DNA of 64,000 nt, taken from assembly GCF_003417535.1 (NCBI RefSeq), contig NZ_QVLS01000003.1, positions 536,391-600,390 on the forward strand, written 5' to 3'. Source of the DNA: Hydrogenophaga borbori. Its GTDB lineage: Bacteria; Pseudomonadota; Gammaproteobacteria; Burkholderiales; Burkholderiaceae_C. Below are positions 1 to 9,532 of this stretch, in pieces. The notes beneath the pieces are model-generated. The model was not told the DNA's origin, did no database searches, and was given only the letters and a program-made list of their open reading frames with translations. Numbering within the stretch: the stretch's first letter is position 1; each line of letters opens with the position of its first letter. Both the position numbers and the translations under genes were made by a program.

Positions 1-596
1 TCCTGGACGCCGACGGCAACGCCGTGGCGCTGGGTCCCATCGGCGAAGCCACCACCGGCGCGCAGCGCACGGGCCAGGTGATCGACGCCATCAACGCCAA
101 GTCGTCCGACACCGGCGTGTTCGCCCGACCCGTGCACGACGCCACCGGCGCCACGACCGGCTACGAGATCTTCTCTGACCGCGCGCTGACCACCGCCGCG
201 GGCGGTGACCTGGAAAGCCTGGCCGGGGCGGCCGCCGACGTGGGCACCGTGACCGCCACCGCGCCCACCGCCACGCCTTTCACGCTCGACGACATCAACA
301 TCGAGAACTTCGGCGACAGCCAGCTCGCGATGAAGGTGATCGACAACGCCATCGACGCCATCAACAGCTCGCGCGCCGACCTCGGCGCCCTGCAGAGCCG
401 CTTCGAAAGCGCCGTGGCCAACATCAACATCACCGGCGAAAACCTCTCCGCCGCGCGCGGGCGCATCGTCGATGCCGACTTCGCCAAAGAGACCTCCAAC
501 CTGTCGCGCGCCCAGATCCTGCAGCAGGCCGGCACCGCCATGGTGGCGCAGGCCAACCAGATCCCGCAGAACGTGCTGTCGCTGCTGGGCCGCTGA
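1..596 (+). CDS. fliC: Flagellin, 3' part only (5' end outside window)
   Basis: The reading frame is open from the first base (frame of position 3) and stops at 594-596. What remains is the end of the variable centre, with a Flagellin_IN-like stretch ([15 protein letters not shown], then [14 protein letters not shown]), and the complete conserved C-terminal D1/D0 helices. Flagellins polymerise into the filament after export by the flagellar type III apparatus. The C-terminus ends NVLSLLGR, whereas the four downstream copies end SVLSLLR, so this is the most divergent tail of the set. fliD follows after 26 bp, so the two are probably co-transcribed from a promoter outside the window. Confidence 0.95.
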   Translation, partial: LDADGNAVALGPIGEATTGAQRTGQVIDAINAKSSDTGVFARPVHDATGATTGYEIFSDRALTTAAGGDLESLAGAAADVGTVTATAPTATPFTLDDINIENFGDSQLAMKVIDNAIDAINSSRADLGALQSRFESAVANINITGENLSAARGRIVDADFAKETSNLSRAQILQQAGTAMVAQANQIPQNVLSLLGR

Positions 597-622
597 CCAA
601 CCACTGACCCCGAAGGAACCCC

Positions 623-2038
623 ATGGCGACCATCACTTCTCCCGGCATGGCCTCCGGCCTGCCCATCAAAGAAATGGTCGCGCAGCTCGTGGCGCTGGAA
701 CGCGCGCCGCTCACGGGGTTGCAGACGCAGGTCAACAAGGCACAGAGCAAGCTCTCGATCTACGGCACCATCAACTCGCTCGTCACCACACTGGGCGACG
801 CGGGCGCCAAGCTGGCCGAAGCGAACGCCTTCAAGGCGGTCAAGGCCACCTCCTCGCTGCCCGATGTGGTGGGCGTGACGGTGGCCGCGGGCACGCCACC
901 CACCGGCTTCTCCCTGGAAGTGCAGCGCCTGGCGACGGCGCAGAACACGTCCAGCGCCGTGGTGCCAGCCGGCAGCGGCATGGGCGCGGGCACCCTCACC
1001 ATCACCCTGGGCAACTGGGGCAGCGGCAGCTTCGTGGCCAACGGCGAGCAAGAGCCGGTCACGATCACGGTCGAGGAAGGCAAGGACACGCTCAAAGACA
1101 TCGCCCAGCAGATCAACGACTCCGACGCCGGCATCACCGCCACCGTGCTCAAGGACGCCAATGGCGAGCGACTGCTGCTGCGCTCCAAGTCCACGGGCGC
1201 CGAGATGGGCTTCCAGGTGGAGGCCACGGACGCGGACGCCGGTGACGGCAAGGACCTGGGGCGCCTGGCCTACATGGGCGCCGGCTCGCCCAGCACCCTC
1301 ACGCAGGCCGGTCTGAACGCGCAGGCCACCATCAACGGCGTGGCCATCGAATCGGCCAGCAACACCGTCAAGGACACCATCGACGGCCTCACGTTCGAGC
1401 TCAAGCAGGTCACCACCACGCCGGTGAACGTGAGCGTGACCAACGACAAGGACGCGATGAAGAAGACCGTGCAGGGCTTCGTGGACGCGTACAACGCCGT
1501 CATGGACCTGCTGGCCACGGCCACCAAATACGACCCGGAAACCAAGGTCGCCGGTTCGCTGCAGGGCGACAGCACCGCCACGGGCCTGCGCAACGCCATC
1601 CGAAGCATGATGCGCTCCAGCACGCCGGGCGGCGAGTTCACGCAGTTGCTCGACATCGGCATCGAGATCAAGTCCGACGGCAAGATGAGCATCAACAGCA
1701 CCAAACTCGACACCGCGCTGGACAAGCCGGCCGAGCTGGGCAAGCTCTTTGGCGCCACCAGCGACGACCCCACGCAGCGCGGCTTCGGCCTCAAGCTCGA
1801 TGCCTTCGCCGATGGCCTCGTGGCCTCGGGCGGCACCATCAGCAACCGCACCGATTCGCTCAACGCGAGCATCAAGCGAACCAACAAGGAAATGGACAAG
1901 GTGGTGGACCGCGCCGCGCGCGCCGAGACCCGCTACCTCGCCTACTACAACGCGATGGACGCCAACGTGGCGCGCCTGAACTCGCTCAACGCCTACATCA
2001 CGCAACAGATCTCGATGTGGAACAAGAACAGCGGCTGA
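623..2038 (+). CDS. fliD: Flagellar filament cap / hook-associated protein 2
   Basis: This 471-residue protein caps the growing filament and folds flagellin subunits as they emerge. The N-terminal coiled segment (about residues 10-110, starting MATITSPGMASGLPIKEMV) matches FliD_N. The C-terminal region (about 230-455) matches FliD_C and ends in a helical tail with NAYITQQISMWNKN. The length is normal for the family. A GAAGGA ribosome site lies 7 bp before the ATG. It directly follows the partial flagellin and ends at a strong terminator, so flagellin-fliD is one unit. Confidence 0.97.
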   Translation: MATITSPGMASGLPIKEMVAQLVALERAPLTGLQTQVNKAQSKLSIYGTINSLVTTLGDAGAKLAEANAFKAVKATSSLPDVVGVTVAAGTPPTGFSLEVQRLATAQNTSSAVVPAGSGMGAGTLTITLGNWGSGSFVANGEQEPVTITVEEGKDTLKDIAQQINDSDAGITATVLKDANGERLLLRSKSTGAEMGFQVEATDADAGDGKDLGRLAYMGAGSPSTLTQAGLNAQATINGVAIESASNTVKDTIDGLTFELKQVTTTPVNVSVTNDKDAMKKTVQGFVDAYNAVMDLLATATKYDPETKVAGSLQGDSTATGLRNAIRSMMRSSTPGGEFTQLLDIGIEIKSDGKMSINSTKLDTALDKPAELGKLFGATSDDPTQRGFGLKLDAFADGLVASGGTISNRTDSLNASIKRTNKEMDKVVDRAARAETRYLAYYNAMDANVARLNSLNAYITQQISMWNKNSG

Positions 2039-2063
2039 GCCGAGGCGCGGCCAACAAGGCATG

Positions 2064-2096
2064 ACGGGCGGTGGGTATCCACCGCCCGTTTTGCTT
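2064..2096 (+). terminator. Rho-independent terminator after fliD
   Basis: A perfect 11-bp stem (ACGGGCGGTGG, 2064-2074; partner 2079-2089) with a GTAT loop is followed by TTTGCTTT. It lies 25 bp after the fliD stop. Confidence 0.85.
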
Positions 2097-2111
2097 TAGG
2101 CGGCGCGTGGC

Positions 2112-2138
2112 TCAAGTAATCGACCGCTTGGCCGAAAC
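2112..2138 (+). promoter_or_regulatory. Sigma-28 (FliA) promoter for flagellin pair 1
   Basis: TCAA (2112-2115), 15 bp, then GCCGAAAC (2131-2138). This fits the FliA consensus TAAA-N15-GCCGATAA with exact spacing. It sits between the fliD terminator and the flagellin start at 2222, leaving a leader of about 80 nt. Confidence 0.8.
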
Positions 2139-2221
2139 ACCCAGCAACGGACCACGGATCGCGGTTCGTGATCCGGCTCAGGCGCCGGTTGCCTTCCACA
2201 ACCATTTCACAGGAGTCCGCC

Positions 2222-3409
2222 GTGACCACCATCAACACCAACGTCATGTCGATGACCGCTCAGCGCAACCTGAGCAGCTCGGCCAACTCCCTGGCCACCT
2301 CCATGCAGCGCCTGTCCTCGGGCCTGCGCGTGAACTCCGCCAAAGACGACGCCGCCGGCCTGGCCATCTCCGAGCGCATGAACTCCCAGGTGCGCGGCCT
2401 CAACGTCGCCGCCCGCAACGCCAACGACGGCATCTCCCTGGCCCAGACCGCCGAAGGCGCCCTGGGCAAGGTCGGCGACATGCTGCAGCGCATGCGCGAG
2501 CTGGCCGTGCAGTCGGCCAACGCCTCCAACAACAGCGACGACCGCAAGGCCCTGCAGTCCGAGGTGACCCAGCTGCGCCAGGAGATCGACCGCGTGGCCA
2601 AGACCACCGCCTTCAACGGCACCAAGCTGCTTGACGGCTCCTTCGCCAACGCCACCTTCCAGGTCGGCGCCAACGCCGGCGAGGGCATCGCCATCGACTC
2701 CATCGTCTCGGCCAAGTCCAACACCCTGGGCACGACCACGGTGAGCTCGTCCGACGTGATCGCGGTGGACGTGGAAACCGACAACGCCACCGACGGCGTG
2801 GCCCTGGCCGCCGGCGACCTGACCATCACGGACACCTCGGGCACCGCCGTCGACCTCGGTCCCATCGGCGCGGCCACCACCAACGAGCAGCGCACCTCGC
2901 AGATCGTCGACGCGATCAACGCCAAGTCGTCGGACACGGACATCTTCGCCAAGATCGAATACGACGCCACGGGCGCCGTGACCGGCTACTCGGTGTTCTC
3001 GTCCTCGCGCACGCTCGACGGCAGCGAGTTCGGCGGCTCCTTCGCGGCCGACCCCACCGGCGACGTCGGTGGCGCCACCTACGCCGACGCCGACTTCGCG
3101 CTCGAGGACATCGACATCAACAGCTTCGGCGCCGCCCAGCTGGCGATGAAGGTGATCGACACCTCGATCGACTCGATCAACAGCTCGCGCGCCGACCTCG
3201 GCGCCCTGCAAAGCCGCTTCGAGAACGCCGTGGCCAACATCAACATCACGAGCGAGAACATCTCCGCCGCGCGCGGGCGCATCGTCGATGCCGACTTCGC
3301 CAAGGAAACCTCCAACCTCTCGCGCGCCCAGATCCTGCAGCAGGCCGGCACCGCCATGGTCGCCCAGGCCAACCAGGCGCCGCAGAGCGTGCTCTCGCTG
3401 CTGCGCTGA
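2222..3409 (+). CDS. fliC: Flagellin, copy 2
   Basis: The protein has 395 residues from a GTG start at 2222, chosen because AGGAG lies 6 bp upstream and because [10 protein letters not shown] is the start of every other copy; the longer in-frame ATG at 2168 adds an unrelated leader. Residues 1-170 form the conserved D0/D1 region, including [10 protein letters not shown] at 88-97, the segment that corresponds to the TLR5-recognised site in other flagellins. Residues about 171-310 are copy-specific and Thr/Asp/Ala-rich. The last 85 residues are conserved helices. It is the first gene of pair 1, and its partner begins 27 bp downstream. Confidence 0.97.
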   Translation: MTTINTNVMSMTAQRNLSSSANSLATSMQRLSSGLRVNSAKDDAAGLAISERMNSQVRGLNVAARNANDGISLAQTAEGALGKVGDMLQRMRELAVQSANASNNSDDRKALQSEVTQLRQEIDRVAKTTAFNGTKLLDGSFANATFQVGANAGEGIAIDSIVSAKSNTLGTTTVSSSDVIAVDVETDNATDGVALAAGDLTITDTSGTAVDLGPIGAATTNEQRTSQIVDAINAKSSDTDIFAKIEYDATGAVTGYSVFSSSRTLDGSEFGGSFAADPTGDVGGATYADADFALEDIDINSFGAAQLAMKVIDTSIDSINSSRADLGALQSRFENAVANINITSENISAARGRIVDADFAKETSNLSRAQILQQAGTAMVAQANQAPQSVLSLLR

Positions 3410-3436
3410 TCGGCCCCACCTTCCAAGGACAACACC

Positions 3437-4591
3437 ATGACCACCATCAACACCAACGTCATGTCGATGACCGCTCAGCGCAACCTGAGCAGCTCGGCCA
3501 ACTCCCTGGCCACCTCCATGCAGCGCCTGTCCTCGGGCCTGCGCGTGAACTCCGCCAAGGACGACGCCGCCGGCCTGGCCATCTCCGAGCGCATGAACTC
3601 CCAGGTGCGCGGCCTCAACGTCGCCGCCCGCAACGCCAACGACGGCATCTCCCTGGCCCAGACCGCCGAAGGCGCCCTGGGCAAGGTCGGCGACATGCTG
3701 CAGCGCATGCGCGAGCTGGCCGTGCAGTCGGCCAACGCCTCCAACAACAGCGACGACCGCAAGGCCCTGCAGTCCGAGGTGACCCAGCTGCGCCAGGAGA
3801 TCGACCGCGTGGCCAAGACCACCGCCTTCAACGGCACCAAGCTGCTTGACGGCTCCTTCGCCAACGCCACCTTCCAGGTCGGCGCCAACGCCGGCGAGGG
3901 CATCGCCATCGAGTCCATCGTCTCGGCCAAGTCCAACACCCTGGGCGACACCGAGCTGATCACCGCCGCCGGCACCCTGACCACCACGGCCGGCGCCAAC
4001 GCCGCGCTCGACGCCGGCACGCTCACCGTCAAGGGTGTCGACCTGGGCCCCATCGCCGCCGCCGCGGACGCGTCGGAGCGCACCACGCAGGTGGTGGACG
4101 CGATCAACGCCAAGTCGTCCGACACCGGCGTGTTCGCCCGCGTGGTGACCGACGCCGCGGGCGCCATCACCGGCTGGACCACGTTCTCGGACGACGCCAT
4201 CGCCACCGCCGACTTCACGGGCTTCACCGCCGCCACCACCGGCGCCTCGCCGGCCGCCGCGGGCGCCGCCGTGGCCTCGCAGCTCGACGACATCTCCATC
4301 ACCTCGTTCGGCGAATCGCAGCGCGCGCTCAAGGTGATCGACTCGGCCATCGACGCCATCAACAGCTCGCGCGCCGACCTCGGCGCCCTGCAAAGCCGCT
4401 TCGAGAACGCTGTGGCCAACATCAACATCACCGGCGAGAACATCTCCGCCGCGCGCGGGCGCATCGTCGACGCCGACTTCGCCAAGGAAACCTCCAACCT
4501 CTCGCGCGCCCAGATCCTGCAGCAGGCCGGCACCGCCATGGTCGCCCAGGCCAACCAGAACGGCCAGAGCGTGCTCTCGCTGCTGCGCTGA
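3437..4591 (+). CDS. fliC: Flagellin, copy 3
   Basis: The protein has 384 residues. Its N-terminal 170 residues are nearly identical to copy 2, also at the DNA level, and the centre (about 171-300, Ala/Thr-rich) is its own. The tail ends [10 protein letters not shown], shared with copies 4 and 5. No promoter fits in the 27 bp before it, so it is read with copy 2. A 12-bp hairpin terminator follows. The role is filament subunit. Which copies dominate the filament cannot be told from sequence. Confidence 0.97.
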   Translation: MTTINTNVMSMTAQRNLSSSANSLATSMQRLSSGLRVNSAKDDAAGLAISERMNSQVRGLNVAARNANDGISLAQTAEGALGKVGDMLQRMRELAVQSANASNNSDDRKALQSEVTQLRQEIDRVAKTTAFNGTKLLDGSFANATFQVGANAGEGIAIESIVSAKSNTLGDTELITAAGTLTTTAGANAALDAGTLTVKGVDLGPIAAAADASERTTQVVDAINAKSSDTGVFARVVTDAAGAITGWTTFSDDAIATADFTGFTAATTGASPAAAGAAVASQLDDISITSFGESQRALKVIDSAIDAINSSRADLGALQSRFENAVANINITGENISAARGRIVDADFAKETSNLSRAQILQQAGTAMVAQANQNGQSVLSLLR

Positions 4592-4626
4592 GCGCCCGGT
4601 TTCTCGCACGACACACCCGTCGTTTC

Positions 4627-4660
4627 GCGGCGGTGGCCTCCGGGCCACCGCCGCTTTTTC
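4627..4660 (+). terminator. Rho-independent terminator after flagellin copy 3
   Basis: A perfect 12-bp GC stem (4627-4638 with 4643-4654), loop TCCG, is followed by TTTTTC. It closes flagellin pair 1. Confidence 0.9.
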
Positions 4661-4724
4661 TTTTGGGGGGCAAACACCGCCCATTTCCGGCTTGACCACC
4701 GGGCACCCGACCGATGGAAGCCCC

Positions 4725-4751
4725 TAAAGAAGCCGTGAAGCGCACCGAAAT
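4725..4751 (+). promoter_or_regulatory. Sigma-28 (FliA) promoter for flagellin pair 2
   Basis: TAAA (4725-4728), 15 bp, then ACCGAAAT (4744-4751). The -35 is perfect and the spacing exact, and the -10 is close to GCCGATAA. It lies about 100 bp before the flagellin start at 4854. Confidence 0.78.
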
Positions 4752-4853
4752 AGACGCCAACGGATCCCGAAAAGGTTCGTGACCGGCACTGGGCCCTCGA
4801 CATGGACACGCGCCGGATCGTTCAGACGGTTCCACCTTTCAAAGGAAACAGCG

Positions 4854-6026
4854 ATGACCACCATCAACACCAACGTCATGTCGATGACCGCTCAGCGCAA
4901 CCTGAGCAGCTCGGCCAACTCCCTGGCCACCTCCATGCAGCGCCTGTCCTCGGGCCTGCGCGTGAACTCCGCCAAGGACGACGCCGCCGGCCTGGCCATC
5001 TCCGAGCGCATGAACTCCCAGGTGCGCGGCCTCAACGTCGCCGCCCGCAACGCCAACGACGGCATCTCCCTTGCCCAGACCGCCGAAGGCGCCCTGGGCA
5101 AGGTCGGCGACATGCTGCAGCGCATGCGCGAGCTGGCCGTGCAGTCGGCCAACGCCTCCAACAACAGCGACGACCGCAAGGCCCTGCAGTCCGAGGTGAC
5201 CCAGCTGCGCCAGGAGATCGACCGCGTGGCCAAGACCACCGCCTTCAACGGCACCAAGCTGCTCGACGGCTCCTTCGCCAACGCCACCTTCCAGGTCGGC
5301 GCCAACGCCGGCGAAGCCATCTCCATTGACTCCATCGTCTCGGCCAAGTCCGACTCGCTGGGAGAACTGGACAACACCGAGTTCTTCGTCGCCACCGTGG
5401 CCGCGCCGAGCACCGCCGCCAACGCCGCCATCCCGGCCGGCACCACGGGCTGGACCATCAAGGACGCCGCCGGCAACGACGTCGATCTGGGCGGCATCGC
5501 CGCCTCGACCACGGCCGCCGAACGCACCACGCAGGTCGTGGCCGCGATCAACGCCAAGTCCTCCGACACCGGCGTGTTCGCCCGCGAACTGGCCGCTGGC
5601 GGCTACGAGATCTTCTCGGACCGCGACCTGACCGCCGCCACCACCTTCGGGGCCGCCTTCACGGCCGCTGCCACCGGTGCGCCTGGCGACACCGCGCCCC
5701 CCGCCACGCTGCGCAACCTGAGCGACGTGAGCATCGAGAGCTTCGGCGATGCCCAGATCGCCCTGAAGGTGATCGACAAGGCCATCGACGCCATCAACAG
5801 CTCGCGCGCCGACCTCGGCGCCCTGCAGAGCCGCTTCGAAAACGCCGTGGCCAACATCAACATCACCGGCGAGAACATCTCCGCCGCGCGCGGGCGCATC
5901 GTCGACGCCGACTTCGCCAAGGAAACCTCCAACCTCTCGCGCGCCCAGATCCTTCAGCAGGCCGGCACCGCCATGGTCGCCCAGGCCAACCAGAACGGCC
6001 AGAGCGTGCTCTCGCTGCTGCGCTGA
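4854..6026 (+). CDS. fliC: Flagellin, copy 4
   Basis: The protein has 390 residues from the ATG at 4854, with AAAGGA upstream; an in-frame ATG at 4779 gives a leader not seen in the other copies and lies only about 28 bp past the -10. The N-terminal 150 residues match copies 2, 3 and 5. It carries EAISIDS where copies 2, 3 and 5 have EGIAI(D/E)S. The centre (about 171-305) differs and keeps the Flagellin_IN-type VDLGG...[12 protein letters not shown] block. It is first gene of pair 2. Confidence 0.97.
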   Translation: MTTINTNVMSMTAQRNLSSSANSLATSMQRLSSGLRVNSAKDDAAGLAISERMNSQVRGLNVAARNANDGISLAQTAEGALGKVGDMLQRMRELAVQSANASNNSDDRKALQSEVTQLRQEIDRVAKTTAFNGTKLLDGSFANATFQVGANAGEAISIDSIVSAKSDSLGELDNTEFFVATVAAPSTAANAAIPAGTTGWTIKDAAGNDVDLGGIAASTTAAERTTQVVAAINAKSSDTGVFARELAAGGYEIFSDRDLTAATTFGAAFTAAATGAPGDTAPPATLRNLSDVSIESFGDAQIALKVIDKAIDAINSSRADLGALQSRFENAVANINITGENISAARGRIVDADFAKETSNLSRAQILQQAGTAMVAQANQNGQSVLSLLR

Positions 6027-6058
6027 GCCCCGCCTGAACCGCCCACCAGGAGCCCACC

Positions 6059-7240
6059 ATGACCACCATCAACACCAACGTCATGTCGATGACCGCTCAG
6101 CGCAACCTGAGCAGCTCGGCCAACTCCCTGGCCACCTCCATGCAGCGCCTGTCCTCGGGCCTGCGCGTGAACTCCGCCAAGGACGACGCCGCCGGCCTGG
6201 CCATCTCCGAGCGCATGAACTCCCAGGTGCGCGGCCTCAACGTCGCCGCCCGCAACGCCAACGACGGCATCTCCCTGGCCCAGACCGCCGAAGGCGCCCT
6301 GGGCAAGGTCGGCGACATGCTGCAGCGCATGCGCGAGCTGGCCGTGCAGTCGGCCAACGCCTCCAACAACAGCGACGACCGCAAGGCCCTGCAGTCCGAG
6401 GTGACCCAGCTGCGCCAGGAGATCGACCGCGTGGCCAAGACCACCGCCTTCAACGGCACCAAGCTGCTTGACGGCTCCTTCGCCAACGCCACCTTCCAGG
6501 TCGGCGCCAACGCCGGCGAGGGCATCGCCATCGAGTCCATCGTCTCGGCCAAGTCCGACACCCTGGGTGAAACGCCGGTGCACATGACCGCGCAGATCAA
6601 CAACGCGGCCGACCCCGTGGCGCCCGCCGTGCTGGCCTCCATGGCTGCCGGTGCCCTGAAGGTGGACGACGCCTCGGGCACCGCCGTCGACCTCGGCCCC
6701 ATCGGCGAGGCCACCACCGGCGCCCAGCGCTCGCAGCAGATCGTGGACGCGATCAACGCCAAGTCCTCCGACACCGGCGTGTTCGCCTTTACCACGCTCG
6801 ACGCCAACGGCGCCGTCACGGGCTACCGCGTCTGGGCCGAGCGCGCCCTGACCGCGGCCGGCGATTTCACCGGCTTCGGCGCCGCCACCACCGGCACCGT
6901 GACCGACACCGCCGCCGTGGCCAACGCGGCCATGGACGACGTGAGCATCACGAGCTTCGGCGAGTCCCAGCTGGCCATCAAGGTGATCGACTCGGCCATC
7001 GACGCCATCAACAGCTCGCGCGCCGACCTCGGCGCCCTGCAAAGCCGCTTCGAGAACGCCGTGGCCAACATCAACATCACCGGCGAGAACATCTCCGCCG
7101 CGCGCGGGCGCATCGTCGACGCCGATTTCGCCAAGGAAACCTCCAACCTCTCGCGCGCCCAGATCCTGCAGCAGGCCGGCACCGCCATGGTCGCCCAGGC
7201 CAACCAGAACGGCCAGAGCGTGCTCTCGCTGCTGCGCTGA
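6059..7240 (+). CDS. fliC: Flagellin, copy 5
   Basis: The protein has 393 residues and the conserved N- and C-terminal regions of this array. Its centre (about 171-308) most resembles the partial copy at the left edge (both carry [13 protein letters not shown]). The gene starts 32 bp after copy 4, with AGGAG just upstream, and is followed by a strong terminator. It is therefore the second gene of pair 2. Confidence 0.97.
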   Translation: MTTINTNVMSMTAQRNLSSSANSLATSMQRLSSGLRVNSAKDDAAGLAISERMNSQVRGLNVAARNANDGISLAQTAEGALGKVGDMLQRMRELAVQSANASNNSDDRKALQSEVTQLRQEIDRVAKTTAFNGTKLLDGSFANATFQVGANAGEGIAIESIVSAKSDTLGETPVHMTAQINNAADPVAPAVLASMAAGALKVDDASGTAVDLGPIGEATTGAQRSQQIVDAINAKSSDTGVFAFTTLDANGAVTGYRVWAERALTAAGDFTGFGAATTGTVTDTAAVANAAMDDVSITSFGESQLAIKVIDSAIDAINSSRADLGALQSRFENAVANINITGENISAARGRIVDADFAKETSNLSRAQILQQAGTAMVAQANQNGQSVLSLLR

Positions 7241-7274
7241 GCGGCCAGGCCCCCGGGCCGCCCCACGCCCGCCA

Positions 7275-7310
7275 CGGCGGCGGCCCGAAAAGGCCGCCGC
7301 CGTTGTCGTT
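7275..7310 (+). terminator. Rho-independent terminator after flagellin copy 5
   Basis: A perfect 11-bp stem (7275-7285 with 7292-7302), loop CGAAAA, is followed by a T-rich run TTGTCGTTT. Confidence 0.82.
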
Positions 7311-7385
7311 TGAAGCGGACACCACCTCTCTCAGGCATCGCGGGAAACGGCCATGAAACCCACCTCTGATCGCCCACCAAATACC

Positions 7386-7412
7386 TACAGTCCGGCGCGC
7401 GACGGCCGATAC
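7386..7412 (+). promoter_or_regulatory. Sigma-28 (FliA) promoter for fliST
   Basis: TACA (7386-7389), 15 bp, then GCCGATAC (7405-7412). The -10 matches 7 of 8 consensus bases and the spacing is exact. The fliS ATG is 31 bp further on. Confidence 0.82.
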
Positions 7413-7442
7413 AAAGAACATAGCCAGCCAGGAGCCCCCACC

Positions 7443-7850
7443 ATGTTCACCTCCGTCAACACCCGTTCCGCCTCCGTCTACAAACGCGTCGCCGTGGAAA
7501 CCGGCGTCCAGGCGGCCGACTCGCATCGGCTGGTGGGCATGCTGTTCGACGGCCTGCTGCAGGCCGTGGCGGCCGCGCGCGGCGCCATGGAACGCGGCGA
7601 TCTGGTCGCCAAGGGCGAGCAGATCGGCAAGGCGGTGCGCATCGTCGAGGAAGGCCTGAAGGCCGGCCTGGACCCGGCCGGTGGCGAGATGGCGCGCAAC
7701 CTGGGTGCGCTGTACGCCTACAGCGTGCGCCGCCTCACGGAGGCGAATCTGCGCAACGACGCCAAGGCCCTGGCCGAGGTGGCGGGCCTCATCGAGCCCG
7801 TGGCCCAGGCCTGGCAGGACATCCGCGCCCAGGCGCTGCAGGGAGCCTGA
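7443..7850 (+). CDS. fliS: Flagellin export chaperone FliS
   Basis: A 135-residue all-helical protein with typical FliS features: an N-terminal YKRVAVETGVQAADSHRLVGMLFDGLL stretch in two parts (residues about 13-39) and a C-terminal WQDIR helix. FliS binds the flagellin C-terminus and prevents polymerisation in the cytoplasm. The start at 7443 is chosen because CAGGAG lies 8 bp upstream and the sigma-28 promoter lies between it and the in-frame ATG at 7353. The stop abuts fliT. Confidence 0.95.
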   Translation: MFTSVNTRSASVYKRVAVETGVQAADSHRLVGMLFDGLLQAVAAARGAMERGDLVAKGEQIGKAVRIVEEGLKAGLDPAGGEMARNLGALYAYSVRRLTEANLRNDAKALAEVAGLIEPVAQAWQDIRAQALQGA

Positions 7851-7851
7851 C

Positions 7852-8157
7852 ATGGAGCAGCACGGTTTGATCGACTTCTACAAAGCCATCGAGCGCACCA
7901 GCGACCAGATGCTGGCCGCCGCCCAGGCCGAGGACTGGGACCGCGTGGTCCGGCTCGAAGGCGCCTGCGCGGTGCTCATCGCCCAGCTGCGCTTCAAGTC
8001 GCGCGAGGCCGAGCTCGCGCCCGAGGAGCGCAAGGAGAAGGCGCGCATCATGCAGCGCATCCTTCGCACCGACGCCGAGATCCGCTGCCTGGCCGAGCCC
8101 TGGCTGAACGACCTGGCGCAGATCATCGACCGCAACAGCGCGGCGCCCACGCACTGA
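7852..8157 (+). CDS. fliT: FliT-like flagellar chaperone
   Basis: A 101-residue helical protein starting 1 bp after the fliS stop. Size, position and helix pattern (DFYKAIERTSDQMLAAAQ, then WDRVVRLEGACAVLI and a C-terminal acidic helix) fit FliT, the FliD chaperone and, in enteric bacteria, an FlhDC antagonist. FliT is poorly conserved, so the call rests partly on context. A terminator follows. Confidence 0.8.
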   Translation: MEQHGLIDFYKAIERTSDQMLAAAQAEDWDRVVRLEGACAVLIAQLRFKSREAELAPEERKEKARIMQRILRTDAEIRCLAEPWLNDLAQIIDRNSAAPTH

Positions 8158-8182
8158 GCGCGGCGCTGCCCGCCCAAGGAAG

Positions 8183-8207
8183 CGGCCCTCAGGGGCCGTT
8201 TCTCTTT
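8183..8207 (+). terminator. Rho-independent terminator after fliT
   Basis: A 6-bp stem CGGCCC/GGGCCG (8183-8188 with 8193-8198) is followed by TTTCTCTTT. It is shorter than the flagellin terminators and marks the left edge of the accessory island. Confidence 0.65.
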
Positions 8208-8214
8208 GAGGGAC

Positions 8215-9390
8215 TCAGCCCGGGAGCAGCAGGCCCTCGTAGGCCCGTTTCGCTTCGCGGTAGTCCGCCAGCCGACGCTGGAGCCGGTCGGCCAGCGCCT
8301 GAACCACCTCCAGGTTTTCCCGGTGCATGTCGTCCATTTCTTCCCGCAGCGTCTGGGCGTGCAGGCGCAACAGCTCGTCGAACACCAAGGGGTGCAGGCG
8401 CGCGATGAACACCGGCCGCTCGAGCAGCAGGCGCTCGACGACATCCTCGGGTGACTCCCCGGCCTCCTGGGCCAAGGCCTGGAGCGTGAGCGACAGAGCT
8501 TCCCCGTTCAGCGCCACCTGCGCCGCTGGCACGGCTTTCTTCTTGGGGGCGCGCAGGGCATCGGGCAACGGCACCCCCTGGGCTTCGGTCCTTGCTGTCT
8601 TCGACGGACGGGGCCTCCACTCACCGAGAAAGGCTTTCAGCTGGACCAGGGGCCTTGCCTGGCGACCCGAGGTCTTGTCCGGGGTCGTGTCCGGCGCAGG
8701 CTGGCCTGGCGCGGCGCGGCGCGGCTTGAACGGGGATGCCATGGGGACCGGCACGAGCGCGCGCTGGTTGAACGCGATCGCGTCCTTCTCCTGTGGGGCA
8801 TTCGCTTTGCCGAGGCCCGCCGCCCGGCGCTGCCGTATGTCGCGCAAGCGTTCATCGAACGCCCGCTGCGCGCCCGCGCGATGGAACTCGACATCCGCCT
8901 CGGCGAGCGCCAGGTCGTCTTCGGCAGCGTTCCGCGCGGCGGTGGCCCGATTCAGAATCTCCTGCGCCGCCAGCATCCGCTGGGCGCGCACCAGGCTTGC
9001 GAGGTGTCGGCGCGACTCCGTGCTGTCCACCACCCGCTTTTTCGAGAAGTGGTCGCAGGCCTGGACCACCTCGTGCCGGCGACCGTCGACTGGCGCCGAT
9101 CGCAAGTACGCGATCGTTGGTGCCACCAGATCGCGAAAGCTGCAGGACTCGATGCGCCCGCACCACCGGCCCACCGGCTTGCGGGTGGGCATCACCTGAT
9201 CGGGAGCGTCCTGGTCGGCATGCGCGTGCCACTCTTTCCCGGTCGGCCGGGGTGACTTCTCATACAAGGTCCTTGCAAACCCCTCGACATCGAAGCGCTC
9301 GCCCCGCCGGATCGGCGAGAACGCCGGGACTGGCCTGGCCGGCGGGACGGACTTTCTGATCGGCGGTGCTTCTTGACTGACGCGGCGCAT
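8215..9390 (-). CDS. Unrecognised Arg/Pro-rich protein of the fliT-fliE island
   Basis: The protein has 391 residues from the ATG at 9390, chosen because GAGGAG lies 6 bp upstream; a GTG at 9492 would add 34 residues. I recognise no family. The first 30 residues are rich in Arg, Pro and Ser without a hydrophobic signal, as type III export signals often are. A helical, coiled-coil-prone stretch covers about 124-190, a Pro/Lys/Arg-rich linker about 205-290, and a second long helix about 340-386. There are no membrane segments. It is the last of the reverse-strand genes in the island. A substrate of the flagellar exporter is possible but only inferred. Confidence 0.7.
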   Translation of the reverse strand: MRRVSQEAPPIRKSVPPARPVPAFSPIRRGERFDVEGFARTLYEKSPRPTGKEWHAHADQDAPDQVMPTRKPVGRWCGRIESCSFRDLVAPTIAYLRSAPVDGRRHEVVQACDHFSKKRVVDSTESRRHLASLVRAQRMLAAQEILNRATAARNAAEDDLALAEADVEFHRAGAQRAFDERLRDIRQRRAAGLGKANAPQEKDAIAFNQRALVPVPMASPFKPRRAAPGQPAPDTTPDKTSGRQARPLVQLKAFLGEWRPRPSKTARTEAQGVPLPDALRAPKKKAVPAAQVALNGEALSLTLQALAQEAGESPEDVVERLLLERPVFIARLHPLVFDELLRLHAQTLREEMDDMHRENLEVVQALADRLQRRLADYREAKRAYEGLLLPG

Positions 9391-9532
9391 GCGGACTCCT
9401 CGGGCTGTGGCGGTGGTACGGAAGCGGCATCGTGCAAAACCGATGCGGCCTGTGGGTAACAGCCACCGAGCAAAGCGTTCATGAGATGGCACGGGGCCAT
9501 CCCAGCCCCGGCCTCGCGCCCCCGAGAAAGGC

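Noticed and set aside
2207..4699. Long reverse-strand ORF (830 codons) opposite flagellin genes
   Set aside because: It is a shadow of two nearly identical flagellin genes, with His/Gly/Val repeats arising from their codon pattern. It has no domain or ribosome site.
2222..7240. CRISPR-like or tandem repeat array
   Set aside because: The repeats are whole flagellin genes, not short direct repeats with unique spacers.
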